In this document: one piece after another, positions 24,758 to 37,921 of the stretch
Layout of the letters: each line of letters starts with the position of its first letter
How positions within the stretch are numbered: position 1 is the stretch's first letter
NCBI GenBank assembly: GCA_037975125.1
Contig: CM075851.1
Location: 74,627,487 to 74,691,486 of the forward strand
DNA from: Latrodectus hesperus
Taxonomy: Eukaryota > Arthropoda > Arachnida > Araneae > Theridiidae
Reading direction: 5' to 3'
Length of the DNA stretch: 64,000 nt
The notes under the pieces: model-generated
Seen by the model: only the letters and a program-made list of their open reading frames with translations
Told to the model about the DNA's origin: nothing
Databases searched by the model: none
Program-made: the position numbers and the translations under genes

Positions 24758-27700
24758 GAGAGAGAGAGAGAGTTTTGATGTATCTTAAGATGATTTTTTT
24801 CTAAATTAAAAACATGTGCTCGTAACTAAAATTTGTGATTAATTAACTAGTTAACTTGTTCTACTGGCTACGTATTACCTCTTATTTTTTAATAATTATA
24901 AAAGCTCCCTTAAGAGCTCACATTTGCATTGTAAGTAAAATTCGTACTAAATAGTACAAATACTGTTCTATACTGTGTAGCTGGTACTACTAATACCTTC
25001 CAACAGTATCATACATTATTGTAATGAATAATATGAATACTGTAGACTATTGTTGGCGAGTCATTGCACTATTTATAGTAGCTTGATCCAAAATATCATA
25101 TATAATTATTTAATGTCCTACCAATTCCAAAATATATTTTTCATATAATGAAATATTATTAATATTGCATTAAAAAACTCTAACATAATAAAATGCTCTG
25201 ATTTCATTAGCAGACAAAATCTTTACAATCCATCATTTAGGCCTCTATTGTCCTCAAGTTTACTAAAGTATTATTGCATTACTAGTATATTACTAGAATT
25301 GTTTTGTATAATATGTCATATAAATGAAACCTGTTTGGATTAAGAATCATGTTTAATATTTATAACTTAGTGGATTTAAAAAATTTTCTTTGAAAATCAT
25401 AGATATTAAAATAGTCTAACATTAGAAATGTGTTATAAATTTATATACTTTTAAAACGTTATGCAGTATATGTTAATTTACTTACTTGTTACAGTATACT
25501 TCTATGACAGTAAATGTTTTGTAATTGCTTAAATGTAAAATATTTTGCAAGCATTCTAATTTTGTAGACTGTAAACAACAACAACAATAATAATAATACA
25601 TAATTTTAAAAGATTGTTAAGAGTTACATTAACAAATCCGACTGTCTTTAATTTATGATTTTTCCTACATTATTTCAGGAAAATTAAAAAACAATAATGT
25701 CATAATTTCTTTGTAAGAAAAAAAAATTGAGTGAGAGACGCGTAAACTTGTATGCTTCTGAGTGGAATTAAAATATCCGTTCGAATTTCGTGGTTCAAGA
25801 TCTTGAACACCCTATCCAAAACGAATATTCATTTTTTAGCGAAACAAGTCTCCTAGCATTTATAAATCAATGTTGAAAAATGTTTTCCTTTAGTTGTTTT
25901 GGCACGTACGCTTTGGTAACTTGGATGTTAGAATAATTCAAACAGCGATGAGGCTCCTTCTGTTTAATCCTTTCCGAAAACTATAATTATATCTTTACTG
26001 TCACAAATGAGCAATAAATTTTATTTTATTTTTTTGAAAGAATAAAAACTCTATTAGAAAGAAGGCTTAGTTTCATTACCTAAAATATAATACTGATTAA
26101 ATTAAAACCTGACTTATCAACTTTCTTTTTGAAGCATTTTTATGGCATACATATAAGACATTTTGGCAAGAATGTTATTTTAATTTATACATTGGTAGTT
26201 TAATGGGCTATTTAACGAAAAAATACTGCATACAAACTGTGCCTTTTAATACCTTAATAACTTTGTTTCTTTTGTTCAACAATAAATTTGCGTTACAAAA
26301 ATGAATTTGCAAGAGCTGAAAGTATAAAAGTAGCATCGATATTAGTAAATCATTAAAATTTCGGGTCAAAAAATTTATCAGTAAAACTTTAATAAAATGT
26401 TATAGCACTTCATTATTTGACCTTAAAAAAGCACTAAATGGAATATGTGTTGCAACGGTTATTAATACAAGTTTTCCATCCAAATCCTATTGTATTTTTA
26501 AAACAAATGTTACAAATCAACATTTAATACAATGAAACAAGGAAGTAAATAACAAATTAATCCAAAAAACCTTTTCTTGAATCTTAATTAAGACTATGAA
26601 TCTTTCGGCCACGTTTTGCCATGAGAAACTCTGAATGCTAAATTCTTGTGACATATTTGATAAGTGTTACGTAGCATTGCCTTGTTAGAAAATGCTTGTC
26701 TGTTCCATGAAAAGCATTAAAAATGAACACAGGCTGTTTTGGTTTTACTACCGTTTAATAGTTTCCTCGAACAACTGTGACGATTAATCAAAAATCAAAA
26801 TAAGTAATTGTCCAGATGAAAATCAAACATGTATGATAATCATTAGACTTTATGAAAAGCAGAAATAAACCCCTCATCACCGAACATTTAAGCAACTATT
26901 TCTTCAATATTTTGGTTAAAAGAATAATACGAAGATCATGATGAAATATTGTCAAAAAATTTAAAATCTAAGAAATTATGAATAAAAAAATTTATTTTAC
27001 AAATGTCTAAAATATAGATTTTTAATGATACATTAATCAGTTCTAAGAAAATTGAAATGTTAAGAAATTAGCAAATACCACATTTAATTTTAATAACAAA
27101 CTCCATGCGATATTTTTAGTAGATAGTCATAGGTAAATATCACAGTAATAGCATTTTATTACGTAGAAAAGTAGCATATCGTTAATGGTCATATTGGTCT
27201 GTTGAAAACTATATTATTAAAAAAATAATAAGCAGTACAAATCTAACTATTTATGTTGTTTTAGACCATTTTTTTTTCAATTTTAGGATCCATGCATGTA
27301 TTATTTCAATATAAATCAGTTCTAAAATAATATATGCTTAATATAATTTTTTTGAAAATTTCCATCGTGTTTTATAAAATTTTTGTAAATTTTATAAAAC
27401 ATTATTTGAGGGTTAAATCTGTTGTGAGGAGCTTAATTTACTATAGATTCAGTTAACATACCGAATGAATATACTAGAAATAAATAATTTCCCAGAATCA
27501 TACCAAAAAAATTATATTTTGGAAATAATAATTAAGATGATATATTTGATACTACATAGGAGACAATGATTAAGATCTAAAAAATAAAATTTAATAATGC
27601 ATAGTTTAACCAAAGAGTTGTTGTTAATCTCCAACCTAGTCTCACGAAGTCAGAACAGATCCAGATATCCAGTGACCATTGAAAAATCGAAGATATGAAG

Positions 27701-29220
27701 AGAGCAAGAATAAACTTCTTCCCAAGGGAAATGCAAACATTACAAAATGTATTTAGCAGAAGAATGGTATTAACTAAAGAGTTATATATTTACACTATAC
27801 AGGAAACATTTAAAAAATGCTTGTTTGCAGAGTTTAAGTTATATGTTAGTATCATATTGCTCATCATTGATACATAAAAAAACCGTTTTGTTTCAATAGT
27901 AAGCCAAAAATATGTTTATATAAGTAAATGATTAAATCAGTTTCAAATCAGAAAAAAAAAAAAAACTATCTCCGATTAGCAGGATTTACGTGTTTAGTCT
28001 TAACTAAGTATTTGGCTACAGTTTATTTGAGAAACTATATATTTTATGAATTTGGTGGGATCAAAAACCTTATTCAGATAATTGGAAAAAAATGCTTCAA
28101 AATTTCTATAGGCACTGTTAGGGAACATTCAGGAACGTATTATGTCATATTAATTTGCCATTTAACAAATTCTGGAGGCATTACTTCATTTGTGAATTTA
28201 TCAAGAATGAATTATCTCTTTTGGTAGGAAATTTTAATTATTTATTTATAGTAATAACACTTATGTGTACTTTTGCTTAACAATAACGCTTTTATTGGCA
28301 ATGAAATTTCTTGTAAACTGTGAATTATATTGAAATATTCCTTATATTGTTAAATTGAAGTTTTTAACAGGAGTTGTAAGGAATTTATATTCGACTCGCG
28401 TGAATCGTTTTAATACACGTAAACATTAACAAACCGCGATGGTTAAATATACTGCTAAGTATAAAAAACAATTCCTTCAAAATAAAAATAGTGAAAAGAG
28501 GAAAAATTCTTTACATTTCTAAATTAGTTACTTTTAGTACATAGATATTTATTGTTTTTTTATTCCATTAATTCCTACATTAGATATAAATTCCTTTTCA
28601 CTCTTTAACAAGTTTTCATAACTTACATCCGATTTCTATGAAGAGTTTTCAGACAATATATATTTTATCTTCATTTTCAGAATTTTCCAAATATTTTGAA
28701 TAGTTAAGTTACCGTTATTTAAGCAATGGCAAATTTAATCCAGCATGAGTTCGTCTGCATTTTAATACTACATTCTTACTGTAAGCAAATCCATCGAAAA
28801 ACTACGTTATTATTGGGAAAAAGATGATTTGAATCATTTGTTAGAAAAAGGTTCCACTCTAAATGCCAAAATTAGACACTGTAATTATGATACTGATTAT
28901 CTATCATTTTATGTAGTTAAAATGAATTAATTGAAATGAAAAATTAGTAGTTTTTTTAAATAGGAAGTCTGTAATGATTTTAAATTTCATTCCTAATTTA
29001 ACAATATTATTCATTGATTAGTTTAATTGCTTCCATTCTCAGCAATATTTATTATAATTGTTAATTTTATTGTAATTTTCCTTATTCTATTTTACTAACT
29101 TAATAACTGATTACTTAGCAGTCAAGTTTATGGCTTAGTGGTTCGCCTGTCCGATTCTCACTTCATTCCTGAACGCATACAGTGAAACGGAGTTCACATT
29201 AATGTGTAGATCGCATTTAG
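23035..29220. other. AT-rich non-coding DNA
   Basis: Except for the compound microsatellite at 24.7 kb, I see no feature. 23.03-23.29 kb is moderately GC-richer but unrecognised. Frames at 27695-27877 and 27928-28227 look random. Confidence 0.55.
24719..24772. repeat. Compound (TC)n(AC)n(AG)n microsatellite
   Basis: A TC run, then a short AC run, then an AG run. The TC and AG arms are mutually complementary and could fold into a hairpin. Confidence 0.95.
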
Positions 29221-29482
29221 ATCAGCCTCATATGTAAAAAAGTGAACTATAGATTGATAAGCAAATGAAAAAAAATCGATAGAGATTATGAGAAGAAACA
29301 ATGGCGAACAAATTGATTCATAGATAAACTATGACTCATGCTTGTTAAATAAAGAATAGATAAATTGTTCAATTGCACGAGACTTTTGTTATATTTCTTT
29401 AAATATTTAAAATATGGTAAATGTTAGTGCATATTAAAAAGTTTTCCTTAGTACAGTATATCCTTTTCATTCTTAAAATTTC
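29221..29482 (+). repeat. Diverged tandem duplication, unit 1 (about 275 bp)
   Basis: It begins ATCAGCCTCATATG and contains AACAATGGCGAACAAATTGA, GATAAATTGTTCAATTGCACG and AATATTTAAAATATGGTAAA, each repeated in order in unit 2. A small tRNA-like A-box motif (TATGGCTTAGTGG) lies just upstream near 29130. Confidence 0.85.
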
Positions 29483-29495
29483 AATACAAAAAAAA

Positions 29496-29778
29496 ATCAG
29501 CCTCATATGAAAACAATGACTGTAGACTGATAAACAAACCAAACAAAAAAATTCCATCATTATTTCTACAGGGAAAATTTCATGGTATAAGCTATTATGA
29601 GATGCAGCAATGGAGAACAAATTAATTGAAATATAAATGAATTTCAGATGATAAACAGATAAATTGTTTATTTGCACGATACTTTTGTTAAATTTCTTAA
29701 AATATTTAAAATGTTATAAATGTTAATGCATTAAAAAGTTTTCTTCAGTGTGGTATCATTTTTACTCATAAAATTTTC
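29496..29778 (+). repeat. Diverged tandem duplication, unit 2
   Basis: The counterparts of unit 1 are ATCAGCCTCATATG, GCAATGGAGAACAAATTAAT, GATAAATTGTTTATTTGCACG and AATATTTAAAATGTTATAAA. Many substitutions and small indels mean an old duplication. Confidence 0.85.
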
Positions 29779-30307
29779 TTTTAAAATTTAATATATTTCA
29801 ATAATTGTTTTGCACATTTCCTATTTTAAAGCAATTAATTATAACAAGCTTATATTTTTCTAATATTCAAAGCAGTTTTTTATTTTTTTAAATTTTTTAT
29901 CTTGTAAGATGAGGTGATGCTTCCATCGCCTTATTAAGAGAGGAAACTCGGAGGAGCGTTTGTGAGGGGTGTACAACTTCCTTCACATCTGCTTTTGAAC
30001 CCGGCTCATTTCTCTCACTGTCTTCAGGGCTTATCTACAAATTGCGAGTATGAAATTACTGTTCTCTTTGAAATGTCTTTAATTTATGTTTGTTACAAAT
30101 TAAATGTAATATGTTCCCTCTCTTTTATTCTGTGATAAATATTCACGTACACAATTACTTGTATAAAATTACGTAAATGATGTATAAATAATGCATTTTA
30201 ATTAAAAAAATCTTAATATTTAACTTTTATATTATAATTTCCATTTTTTAAAAATAATGTTTAGTAGAAAAAGTTTTTGAAATTTTTCGAAAATTGTCAA
30301 TTACTTG

Positions 30308-30380
30308 TAGCAAAAAAAATAAATAAATAAATAAATAAATAAATAAAATAAATAACTAAAATAAAATAAATAAATAATAA
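30308..30380. repeat. (AAAT)n-type microsatellite
   Basis: Roughly 70 bp of AAAT units with AAAAT variants. Confidence 0.93.
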
Positions 30381-30699
30381 TGGTTTGAGATTCTAAAAAT
30401 TTATTCATTATTTCTCAGATACATTAGCAATTCATGAAAACTCATTTTGATAATGAAATGGAAACAAGAAACATTAATATTTTTGCTGAAAATTAAATGT
30501 TAATATCCACAGTGTAAAAAACTTTCCATATAGTGGGCCATATCCATATGTCACAAGTTAGAGAACCAGGAAATCTCTTAAGCACACATCCCGATTAACG
30601 AGCATGAAGAAGGCATAAACACAAAATTAGCTTTTCGTTGCTGAGCTTTTAGCGCTTAACACCACATTTTGAACTACCTAGTGTCCTCAGTCCTTTCAG

Positions 30700-30915
30700 A
30701 ATTACCCACTTCATTACCTATCGGAAGTACTTTTCATGGATTCCCATATCGCAATTGAAGAAAACCAGAAAGCATCAACTCATCCATCCTGGTAGACGAG
30801 TGTGCAAAAGGAAGAAGCGCAATATCCATCTCCTCTTATTCAACAATACTTGGTATCGAACCCTAGACCTTTTGCGCTGAAGAGACCAAATCTACCACTA
30901 TGCCACAGGAAACGA
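30700..30915 (-). mobile_element. tRNA-derived SINE family B, copy 2
   Basis: On the minus strand, CCTGTGGCATAGTGGTAGA is the A box (about 30893-30911) and GGGTTCGATACC the B box (about 30851-30862). The body then runs GATGGATATTGCGCTTCTTC and GCACACTCGTCTACCAGG, matching copies 1 and 3. The 3' limit is uncertain. A plus-strand open frame at 30802-31035 overlaps and is not a gene. Confidence 0.7.
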
Positions 30916-31139
30916 AGTTTACAGAGATTACAATTCATTTTCCGTACTGATGATTTGAGTACGATTGTCTTATCTCAGGATTTCACAAATATCACTAATA
31001 CTCACGTCGAAGTCATTATTTTAAATATTTATTAAATATCTTAATCTGGAATAAAATTCCTAGTATTAGCTATTAAATATTTAAAAGATATTATGAAAAT
31101 AGCAAATATCTATAAAGTAGCTGTTATCTTAAGATATGC

Positions 31140-31370
31140 TTTAAAAAAGTTGTTTTCAAGGCTTAAAGCTGTAGGTTCGATTCCGTTCCCCTCTAAGACT
31201 GCCATGCTTTTAAAAGTTATTCAAGCTAATCAATAATGGCTTACTACCCCTCTGTTTATATTAGGTTGAGATTTGGACAGCTCTTCGCCAACTCATAAGT
31301 CTTTTTCGTCATCTAACACAGTTTAAAACCCCAAGACAGTCTGCCCGATTAAACAAAAATGAAATATGAA
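31140..31370 (+). mobile_element. SINE-like element, family E, copy with B box
   Basis: GTAGGTTCGATTCCG at 31171-31185 is a pol III B box; the A box has decayed. The body near 31280-31330 (GCCAACTCATAAG, TCGTCATCTAACACAG, TTTAAAACC) aligns with GCCAGCTCAGGTGG...TCATTTGATCG...TTTAAAA at 53.4 kb. No target duplication was seen. Confidence 0.5.
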
Positions 31371-31755
31371 ACAAAATGATTCTGGAACATAATAATAGTT
31401 TTATATAATATGCTATTACACAATACTCACTGTGAGAAAATGATATTTTTACGTCATTTAGATAATTCATTATTCATAATGTATAATAATTAGCATTTTG
31501 TTTGAATTTTCGTTTTCATCAAAGTTTTAATCAAGAGGGAAAACGTAAGGACTTTTTTTATATATTTATCAACAAACATTGCTTTTTATTTTGTTATTTT
31601 TGTTTTGAATTCTCTTATATAAACCTCATTATGTTAATATACATTATAACACGGAGAGAATTAAGTTATTTAAACTGCTTTTGTAATTGTAAATAAAATT
31701 TTGAAAATAAATCACCATTTACTTCCATTTTAACTTTAGTTTCTATGATTCAAAT

Positions 31756-31779
31756 TGTTTTTTTTTTTTTTTTTTTTTC
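31756..31779. repeat. Poly-T run
   Basis: An uninterrupted T run of more than 20 bases. It may be the tail of an old minus-strand retroposed copy, but no body is recognisable beside it. Confidence 0.9.
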
Positions 31780-32474
31780 AAATTTTTATATGTCATATTT
31801 TAAATTACATTAATTTTCGATACAGATTTAACAAAATTTCATATAAATCTTCTCAACTTCATACATAAAAACCAAAAAAGGCTCATATAACAATCAGGCA
31901 TTTTCGTAATATATTTTGCTAATTAAACGGTAATTTATAAGGCAACTGTGGCGAATTTTTTTATTTATATTTTAAAATTATACACAATATATTGTGCTAT
32001 TTGAGTTGACAAATTAAGGAAAAAGAAACACTGCACAAATATCAAATCTTTTTTGATGAATACACACAATATGTTTGAATTGTTTTGTATTGGTTAAATT
32101 TTCGAATTTATTGATTCACTTTATTATAATTTCGAATTTGGCAATATTTTGATTAACGTTAGAGTTATGTCTTTGAAACTAATTTCTTAATCTTTGAGGA
32201 ATATTGCTACTAGCTGAAGAGTATATGAGACACCCTTATTGTGAGATCTGTAATTAGATGTTTAACATTTATTTTATAGGAGATATAATACAAAGATTAT
32301 TCCCAAATGATATTTATTATTCATCAAGTCATCCTTTATAAATTTTTTTGAGTTAGATTTCGATTACTTTAATTACTGAGGCTTTCTTTGTACTGAGCTT
32401 GACAAAGCCTAGTATACAACCTGTCAAGTGGAGCTACCATAAAGATCTTTTCGGATCTGCCATAGATTTTCAGG

Positions 32475-32515
32475 AAGTTGGTTGGGTTTTATGGCGTGAA
32501 GTCCAAAAATGGATA
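32475..32515 (+). repeat. GGTTGG-type dispersed repeat fragment
   Basis: GTTGGTTGGGTTTTATGGCG with GTGAAGTCC parallels the motif at 33889 (GGGTTTAATAGCGCAAGG) and the minus-strand motif near 63150. It is probably a fragment of a dispersed short element. Confidence 0.4.
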
Positions 32516-32599
32516 AACTGGAACAAATATTAGATTTTCAAGAAGATTTTTCATGCAGACAATGGACAGATTAATAATCACAAGGGCGGAAACTTGAAA

Positions 32600-32745
32600 A
32601 TCTTCCTTGGACTTAACCCGGCATATGTACAAGTAAAAAGCAGAAGCACAACATCCATTGTCATTTCTTTAACAGTGGCTGGTATCAAACTCAGAGCATT
32701 CCATTCAGAAGAGCGCAGTTATACGACTGCGTCCAAGTGAGACAT
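32600..32745 (-). mobile_element. SINE family B, copy 3 (partial)
   Basis: Minus-strand GAGTTTGATACC (decayed B box) is followed by an ACTGTTAAAGAAATGACAATG-like spacer and then GGATGTTGTGCTTCTGC, aligning with copy 2 (GGATATTGCGCTTCTTC). The head is degenerate. Confidence 0.55.
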
Positions 32746-32929
32746 TCTTTGTTGATTTTTTTAAAAATTCATTTCAGATATGAAGATTTTGACGTATCTC
32801 TGAAAGAAACCAATCGAAAATTAAAATTTGTTTTTAAAACTCAGTATAATTGCTATATCTTTTAAACTATATTTTAGAATTAGATTGCTTAGTTACAGCG
32901 TTTTCAATTTTTCTATTATAGAAAGAAAA

Positions 32930-33185
32930 TTCTAATTCCTCTTCCCCAATCCTTACTACAATTTATCTTAAATTCATCTGGATTACTACCTAGCAAAATC
33001 TGGCCCTCTATCCAATTCACTGCTTTTAACCAAGTCAAACATCCAGTTGGTTGGGACTGCTATATGTATAGATCTTTATCAGCCTACTGCATAATTCATT
33101 TTGTGCAATATCTTTTGCATTCAATCTATTTTGATGACCCTGCATTTTGATCAAATCTACCAAATTATCCATCTTGGGTACAATG
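32930..33185. other. Unexplained moderate-GC segment
   Basis: The segment is richer in C than its surroundings. No open frame, A/B box or terminal repeat was recognised. It may be a decayed repeat. Confidence 0.3.
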
Positions 33186-33825
33186 CATCTTTATTTATAA
33201 TTTAACTTTAATAGATTCTTAACAAAAAATTACGCGAAGGATAAATTTAAAAATAGTTTTAAAATATTTTTAAATAAATTATTTGTATATCAGAAAGCTG
33301 GTTTTAGACTTTTCACTCAAAACAATGATATGTCTCTGTGGGGATGAATTTTTTTTTCCTCAAAAGTGCCAAACATTCTTAAATATTCGTGCCTAACTCT
33401 GATAATTCCGTTTGTAATTGTGAGTAATTCCGTTTGTTGAAACTTCAAAAGGTTTAGTTATTTAAGTATATTAAATTCTTTAAAATTTTTCAGCAAATGA
33501 ATTAATGGAATTTTACCTTTTCAAAAAAGAGATCTAATAGTTCGTATATCATTCTTATTTTACATTTATAATAATGTTTATCATTTCTTACGTAAGTATG
33601 TATTATCAAATGCATGGAAACACATGAAATGATATGCATTTCTGTAATCTTCTCAGATTATTTATCCAAGCAAAATTAAAATTAAGATAAGAGTTTGCGT
33701 TTTGCAGGAATGTGTTTGGAAATGTGTTTAAAGGCACAACTCAAAGCGCATTCCCTATAGCACATTTTTCAATAGTACCCAATATTTTTTTTTCTTTTTC
33801 TTTTTGTCAAGCCAAGTTTTCTAAT

Positions 33826-34030
33826 CTGAATGGCCAGCTGAATAATTAGCTTTCTGGATTTAGTTCTACAATTTATAGGTTGGTTGGTTGGGTTTAATAG
33901 CGCAAGGTCCTATAATCTATAGGATCGTCACTATGATGTGTCCAGCCGAATGGTTAGCGTTCTGGAATTCGGTTCAATGGTTTCTATGTTCGAATCCCAT
34001 CCATGAGTCTCCATAGTGTTTCAGAATTCA
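33826..34030 (+). mobile_element. SINE-like pair with tRNA-like heads and a GGTTGG motif
   Basis: Two related tRNA-like heads lie about 113 bp apart: GGCCAGCTGAATAATTAGC near 33832, and TCCAGCCGAATGGTTAGCG near 33942. The second is followed by a good B box, GTTCGAATCCC. Between them is GGTTGGTTGGTTGGGTTTAA and GCGCAAGG, a motif also seen at 32477 and reversed near 63150. It may be one composite SINE or two insertions. Confidence 0.5.
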
Positions 34031-34616
34031 TTTTAAACTAAAGATCCCAGTTTAATTAGATATCGTGTACAAAAAGTGTCCGCTGAATCAAAACAAAATC
34101 GCTATCAATGTTTCTGATGGTTCAAAATATATTAAAAGTAGCAGGTTCTTGTCTAATTTACTTTCCTATGTAAAATCGTGGAACAACAAACACACACAAC
34201 CATGAAAAACCAAATTTTCCTAAGAGTTTTTTTCTTATCTCGCGTCACTTTAAAAATCATTTACGCTAAAACATTTTGTCTCTCATAATAACATATCCGG
34301 ACATTTCGCATTCTAGTTTACAAAACAAATTCCTATATCAAAACATTCCAGTTTAGCTATCAAGCTTTCATTATTACTTTTGAATAAAAAATATCACTGA
34401 TTAATTATCTGATAGTAGGGGAATAATACATTCAAATCTCATCAACTTTATTAATTTTATTAATTACACTCATAACAATGTGATTAATTATTCCATGAAA
34501 AACGGAATAAACATTATCACTTTTAAGAACAAAATTTTTTGAAAATAAACGCTTTTTCGCGTACACACAAATTTTCTTGTACTAGTAAAACTGTTATTTA
34601 GAGGTTCGTTCGTTGA

Positions 34617-34833
<217 letters not shown>

Positions 34834-34899
34834 ATGATCAACAAAATTTATTAAAAAGTATTTATAATACATAATTTTGTTCATTTTAATGAGTACCAT

Positions 34900-35250
34900 T
34901 TCACAAGCTTCAGGTCAGAATCTCTTTAAAAGTGTGATGCGAACAGAATTTATTCTATTTCCTAGGAGTTAGTCAAGAATCCAATGAGATGGGAGGAGCG
35001 TTGATTTGTGAGACTGTCACGATTAAGACCTCCCTCATCCAAATATAGTAATACAGCTCTCCGAGACGATATCCTAGACTTCACACGTCAAAAATTCAAC
35101 AAAAGAACAGGAAAAAAGATATTTTTAAAACTCCGTAGACGGAGGATAGGGCCGTAAAACTTGAGACGGAGATCCATTTGCAAACGACTTTTCCCTCTCT
35201 CTCAAAATATGGCCTCGTCTCTTGCCAAGTCCTCATGATCAGAAGGAAAT
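34900..35250. other. Unexplained GC-richer segment
   Basis: Balanced composition, with a CTCCGTAGACGGAG palindrome near 35132-35146. GGAGGAGCGTTGATTTGTGAG near 34994 resembles GGAGGAGCGTTTGTGAG near 29951. No coding frame was recognised. Confidence 0.4.
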
Positions 35251-35827
35251 TGGCATTATTATTTTTTTCTTTGATATTTTCTTTTATTTATTGCTAAATT
35301 TGTTCTTCGCGTGCCGTTGAAGTTAGTAGGCGGTTGTTACATATGTATCCCATGTTTCCTGGCACATGATAGCATCCTTGACGAACTGTAACAGCATTTG
35401 AATGATTCAGAATCGTTATAAAATTTTCTACTGTCACCATTCATGCATAGTGAATTGTCGAAATATATGAATAGAAATATGTCAATTTGCATTTGTTCGA
35501 ATTTCACTAAAAGTTTGAACAATGCGATATAAAGTATTTCTTTTTTGTAAGAAGTAATAAAAAATTAATGTGCGCTAAATATCTTACTTTGCATTTTTTG
35601 ATATCATATTGTTTCTTTTATAAAGGGCTATAACTTTTTTAACACGCCTTTCTTTATTCTTTATAAACACTGAACACTTTCGTAAATTGCAGTTATAAAT
35701 TTTTATAAGCTTTTCAATAAAAAATTTAATAATACAAAAATTCTATTGCTTATTATAAATCTACTAAATTGTAAGGATATGATAGCACAGTTCAATATGC
35801 AATTATTTTATTATAATTTAAAGTTGT

Positions 35828-35868
35828 GTTAATAATGGTCATTAAAGCAATAATGGTCATTAAATATT
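35828..35868 (+). repeat. Short tandem duplication
   Basis: AATAATGGTCATTAAA occurs twice in a row, separated by GC. Confidence 0.8.
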
Positions 35869-35982
35869 AAATGAACTGCTTCTTGTTATTATACTTAGGT
35901 TTCTTTTTATAGAAAAAAAATCTTGTCTTAATCAAATAAGTCATTAAAATTTTAAAAAAAACATATTTTAGCCGTAAAATTA

Positions 35983-36240
35983 AACATTGTAAGAAAATTT
36001 ATATTCAGAAATTAAGAAAAGGCCTAATTGTTTTATGAACTATTTCTTACTCAAGAAATTCTCAAAATATATTTTTATTCAATAACTTTATGAAGAAATA
36101 TTCATTTGCTTAATTTATTTTAATGATAAGATCTATTATTAGTTTCTTAGAATTATTACGAAAATGATTTACACACAAAAGGAATTGAATACATAACGTT
36201 TACATTACAAACGTACCACAAATGCAATTATGAATCTATA
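35983..36240 (+). repeat. Diverged tandem duplication, unit 1
   Basis: It contains CCTAATTGTTTTATGAACTA, TTACTCAAGAAATT and TTATTAGTTTCTTAGAATTA, and ends ATGCAATTATGAATCTATA. All recur in order in the next unit. Confidence 0.82.
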
Positions 36241-36539
36241 CATTATAAAATTGTTATAATATTTATGTTAAAAACTAAGAAAATAACTAATTGTTTTATG
36301 ATCTGTTTCTCACTCAAGAAATTTCCTAAATATCATTCAGTTGTCTCATTCAATAATTCCTTCAATAAAAACATTCAATTATTTTATGAAGTAATACACA
36401 TTTGCTTAACATTTTTTTCTTAATGATATAATCTTTTATTAGTCTCATAGAATTATCATACAAATGATTCGCACACACGGAACTGAATTTGATGCGTTTA
36501 TATTACGAAAATTCTATGAATGCAATTATGAATCTATAT
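36241..36539 (+). repeat. Diverged tandem duplication, unit 2
   Basis: The counterparts are ACTAATTGTTTTATGATCTG, TCACTCAAGAAATT and TTATTAGTCTCATAGAATTA, with the identical ending ATGCAATTATGAATCTATA. It carries an extra ~35 bp, itself looking like a local duplication of a CATTCAAT segment. Confidence 0.82.
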
Positions 36540-36608
36540 GCTTATTAGTAAATGCGATGAATTTAATAACAGCTTTTTAAAGGGCTGCACCATTTTTGAT
36601 GAAATAAG

Positions 36609-36653
<45 letters not shown>

Positions 36654-36655
36654 CA
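36609..36655. repeat. (TA)n microsatellite
   Basis: Short array ending in ACATACAT. Confidence 0.95.
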
Positions 36656-37901
36656 TTCTCTAAACTTCTATATTCGTTCCTTCATCTATTAAAATAAGGA
36701 AATGAAGCTTTCGTGCTTATCCATACGTATGCAATTGGAATAGATATATAAAAATCTTTCGGGTTTTCTTCCTTGCGTAAAGTGAAACTCGGTATGGAAG
36801 TCATTAAGATAAATAAATCCAATAAATTTAATCTTATATAAAATGCTTTAAATTTTGTTTTATTATTATTAAAATTTTATTTTCAACGATAAGTTTGACA
36901 TTTATTATGTAATTGTAAATTTGTTTTCAGTTCTAATTTATATAAGAAATATTACAAATTAAGTATCAAATAACAAACAGAATAAAAGATATTATGAATA
37001 AAAACACGTGAGTTATTACTATAAGCAAATAAAATGAAATTTTTAAAAACAGAACCCAATAATGCTAGGTAAAAATCCTTTAGAAAGAGATTATTTCTAT
37101 TGATTTACGCTATTTTTTCTTTAAAAACGCTTTAATTATTTTGAAACGATAAATAAAAATATAGAAAAAATTTTAGAATTCGATACTGCCATTTTTTGAG
37201 AACCCCAAGTTATTGTCCCGGTTATTTTGTTTAGCAATATTTTTTTTAAGTAAAATGATGGTGAGATAAATTAGGATTTCCAATTTTTAGAATAATTGAA
37301 ATTTTATTAGAAAGCATATCAACTTTCTTATCTTGATTGTGAAATTTATGTAAAATAATCTATAATAGAATGAGTGAGTGCTTTAATAAGATTTTTAGGA
37401 ACAAGAATATATCCAATTAATTTTCACGCTTAATCGAAAATATCTAGAATGTCGGTTGTAAAATGAAATAAATATTTAGTACTTATAATTTGTGGATAGC
37501 TTATATCCATTGGGGTATATGTGTATGTGTGAGCATTCATGCTTATTTGAAAGATGCGAGTAAAAATAAATTCCTTCAATTGTTGATTCTATATGTACGA
37601 AAATAAAAAGAATTAATTGTGTTAAATTAGAAATGGATTAAGTACATCACAAACGCTATTTTATATTCTGCATATATTTTGCTTATTCTTTAATGCATAC
37701 TTAAATCCTTATTAACACAATCTTGGAATGAGGGAGAATAAATCACGGGGATCAGCCAAATCATGCAATTTCATGTAAGCAATGTTTTCCATTCAATATG
37801 TTTTGGGAGTAACTGAGTAAGAGATATTCATAAAAATATTAAAAATAAAGTGAGAACCATAAAACACAATACCATTTTCATCCACTTCTATTAAATCTTC
37901 A

Positions 37902-37921
37902 AAAAAAAAAAAAAAAAAAAA
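37902..37921. repeat. Poly-A run
   Basis: A run of about 20 A. No retroposed body was recognised upstream. Confidence 0.9.

Noticed and set aside
31756..31779. Poly-T as the tail of a processed pseudogene on the minus strand
   Set aside because: No gene-like sequence was recognised to the right of the run, where the body would lie, and no flanking duplication was seen.
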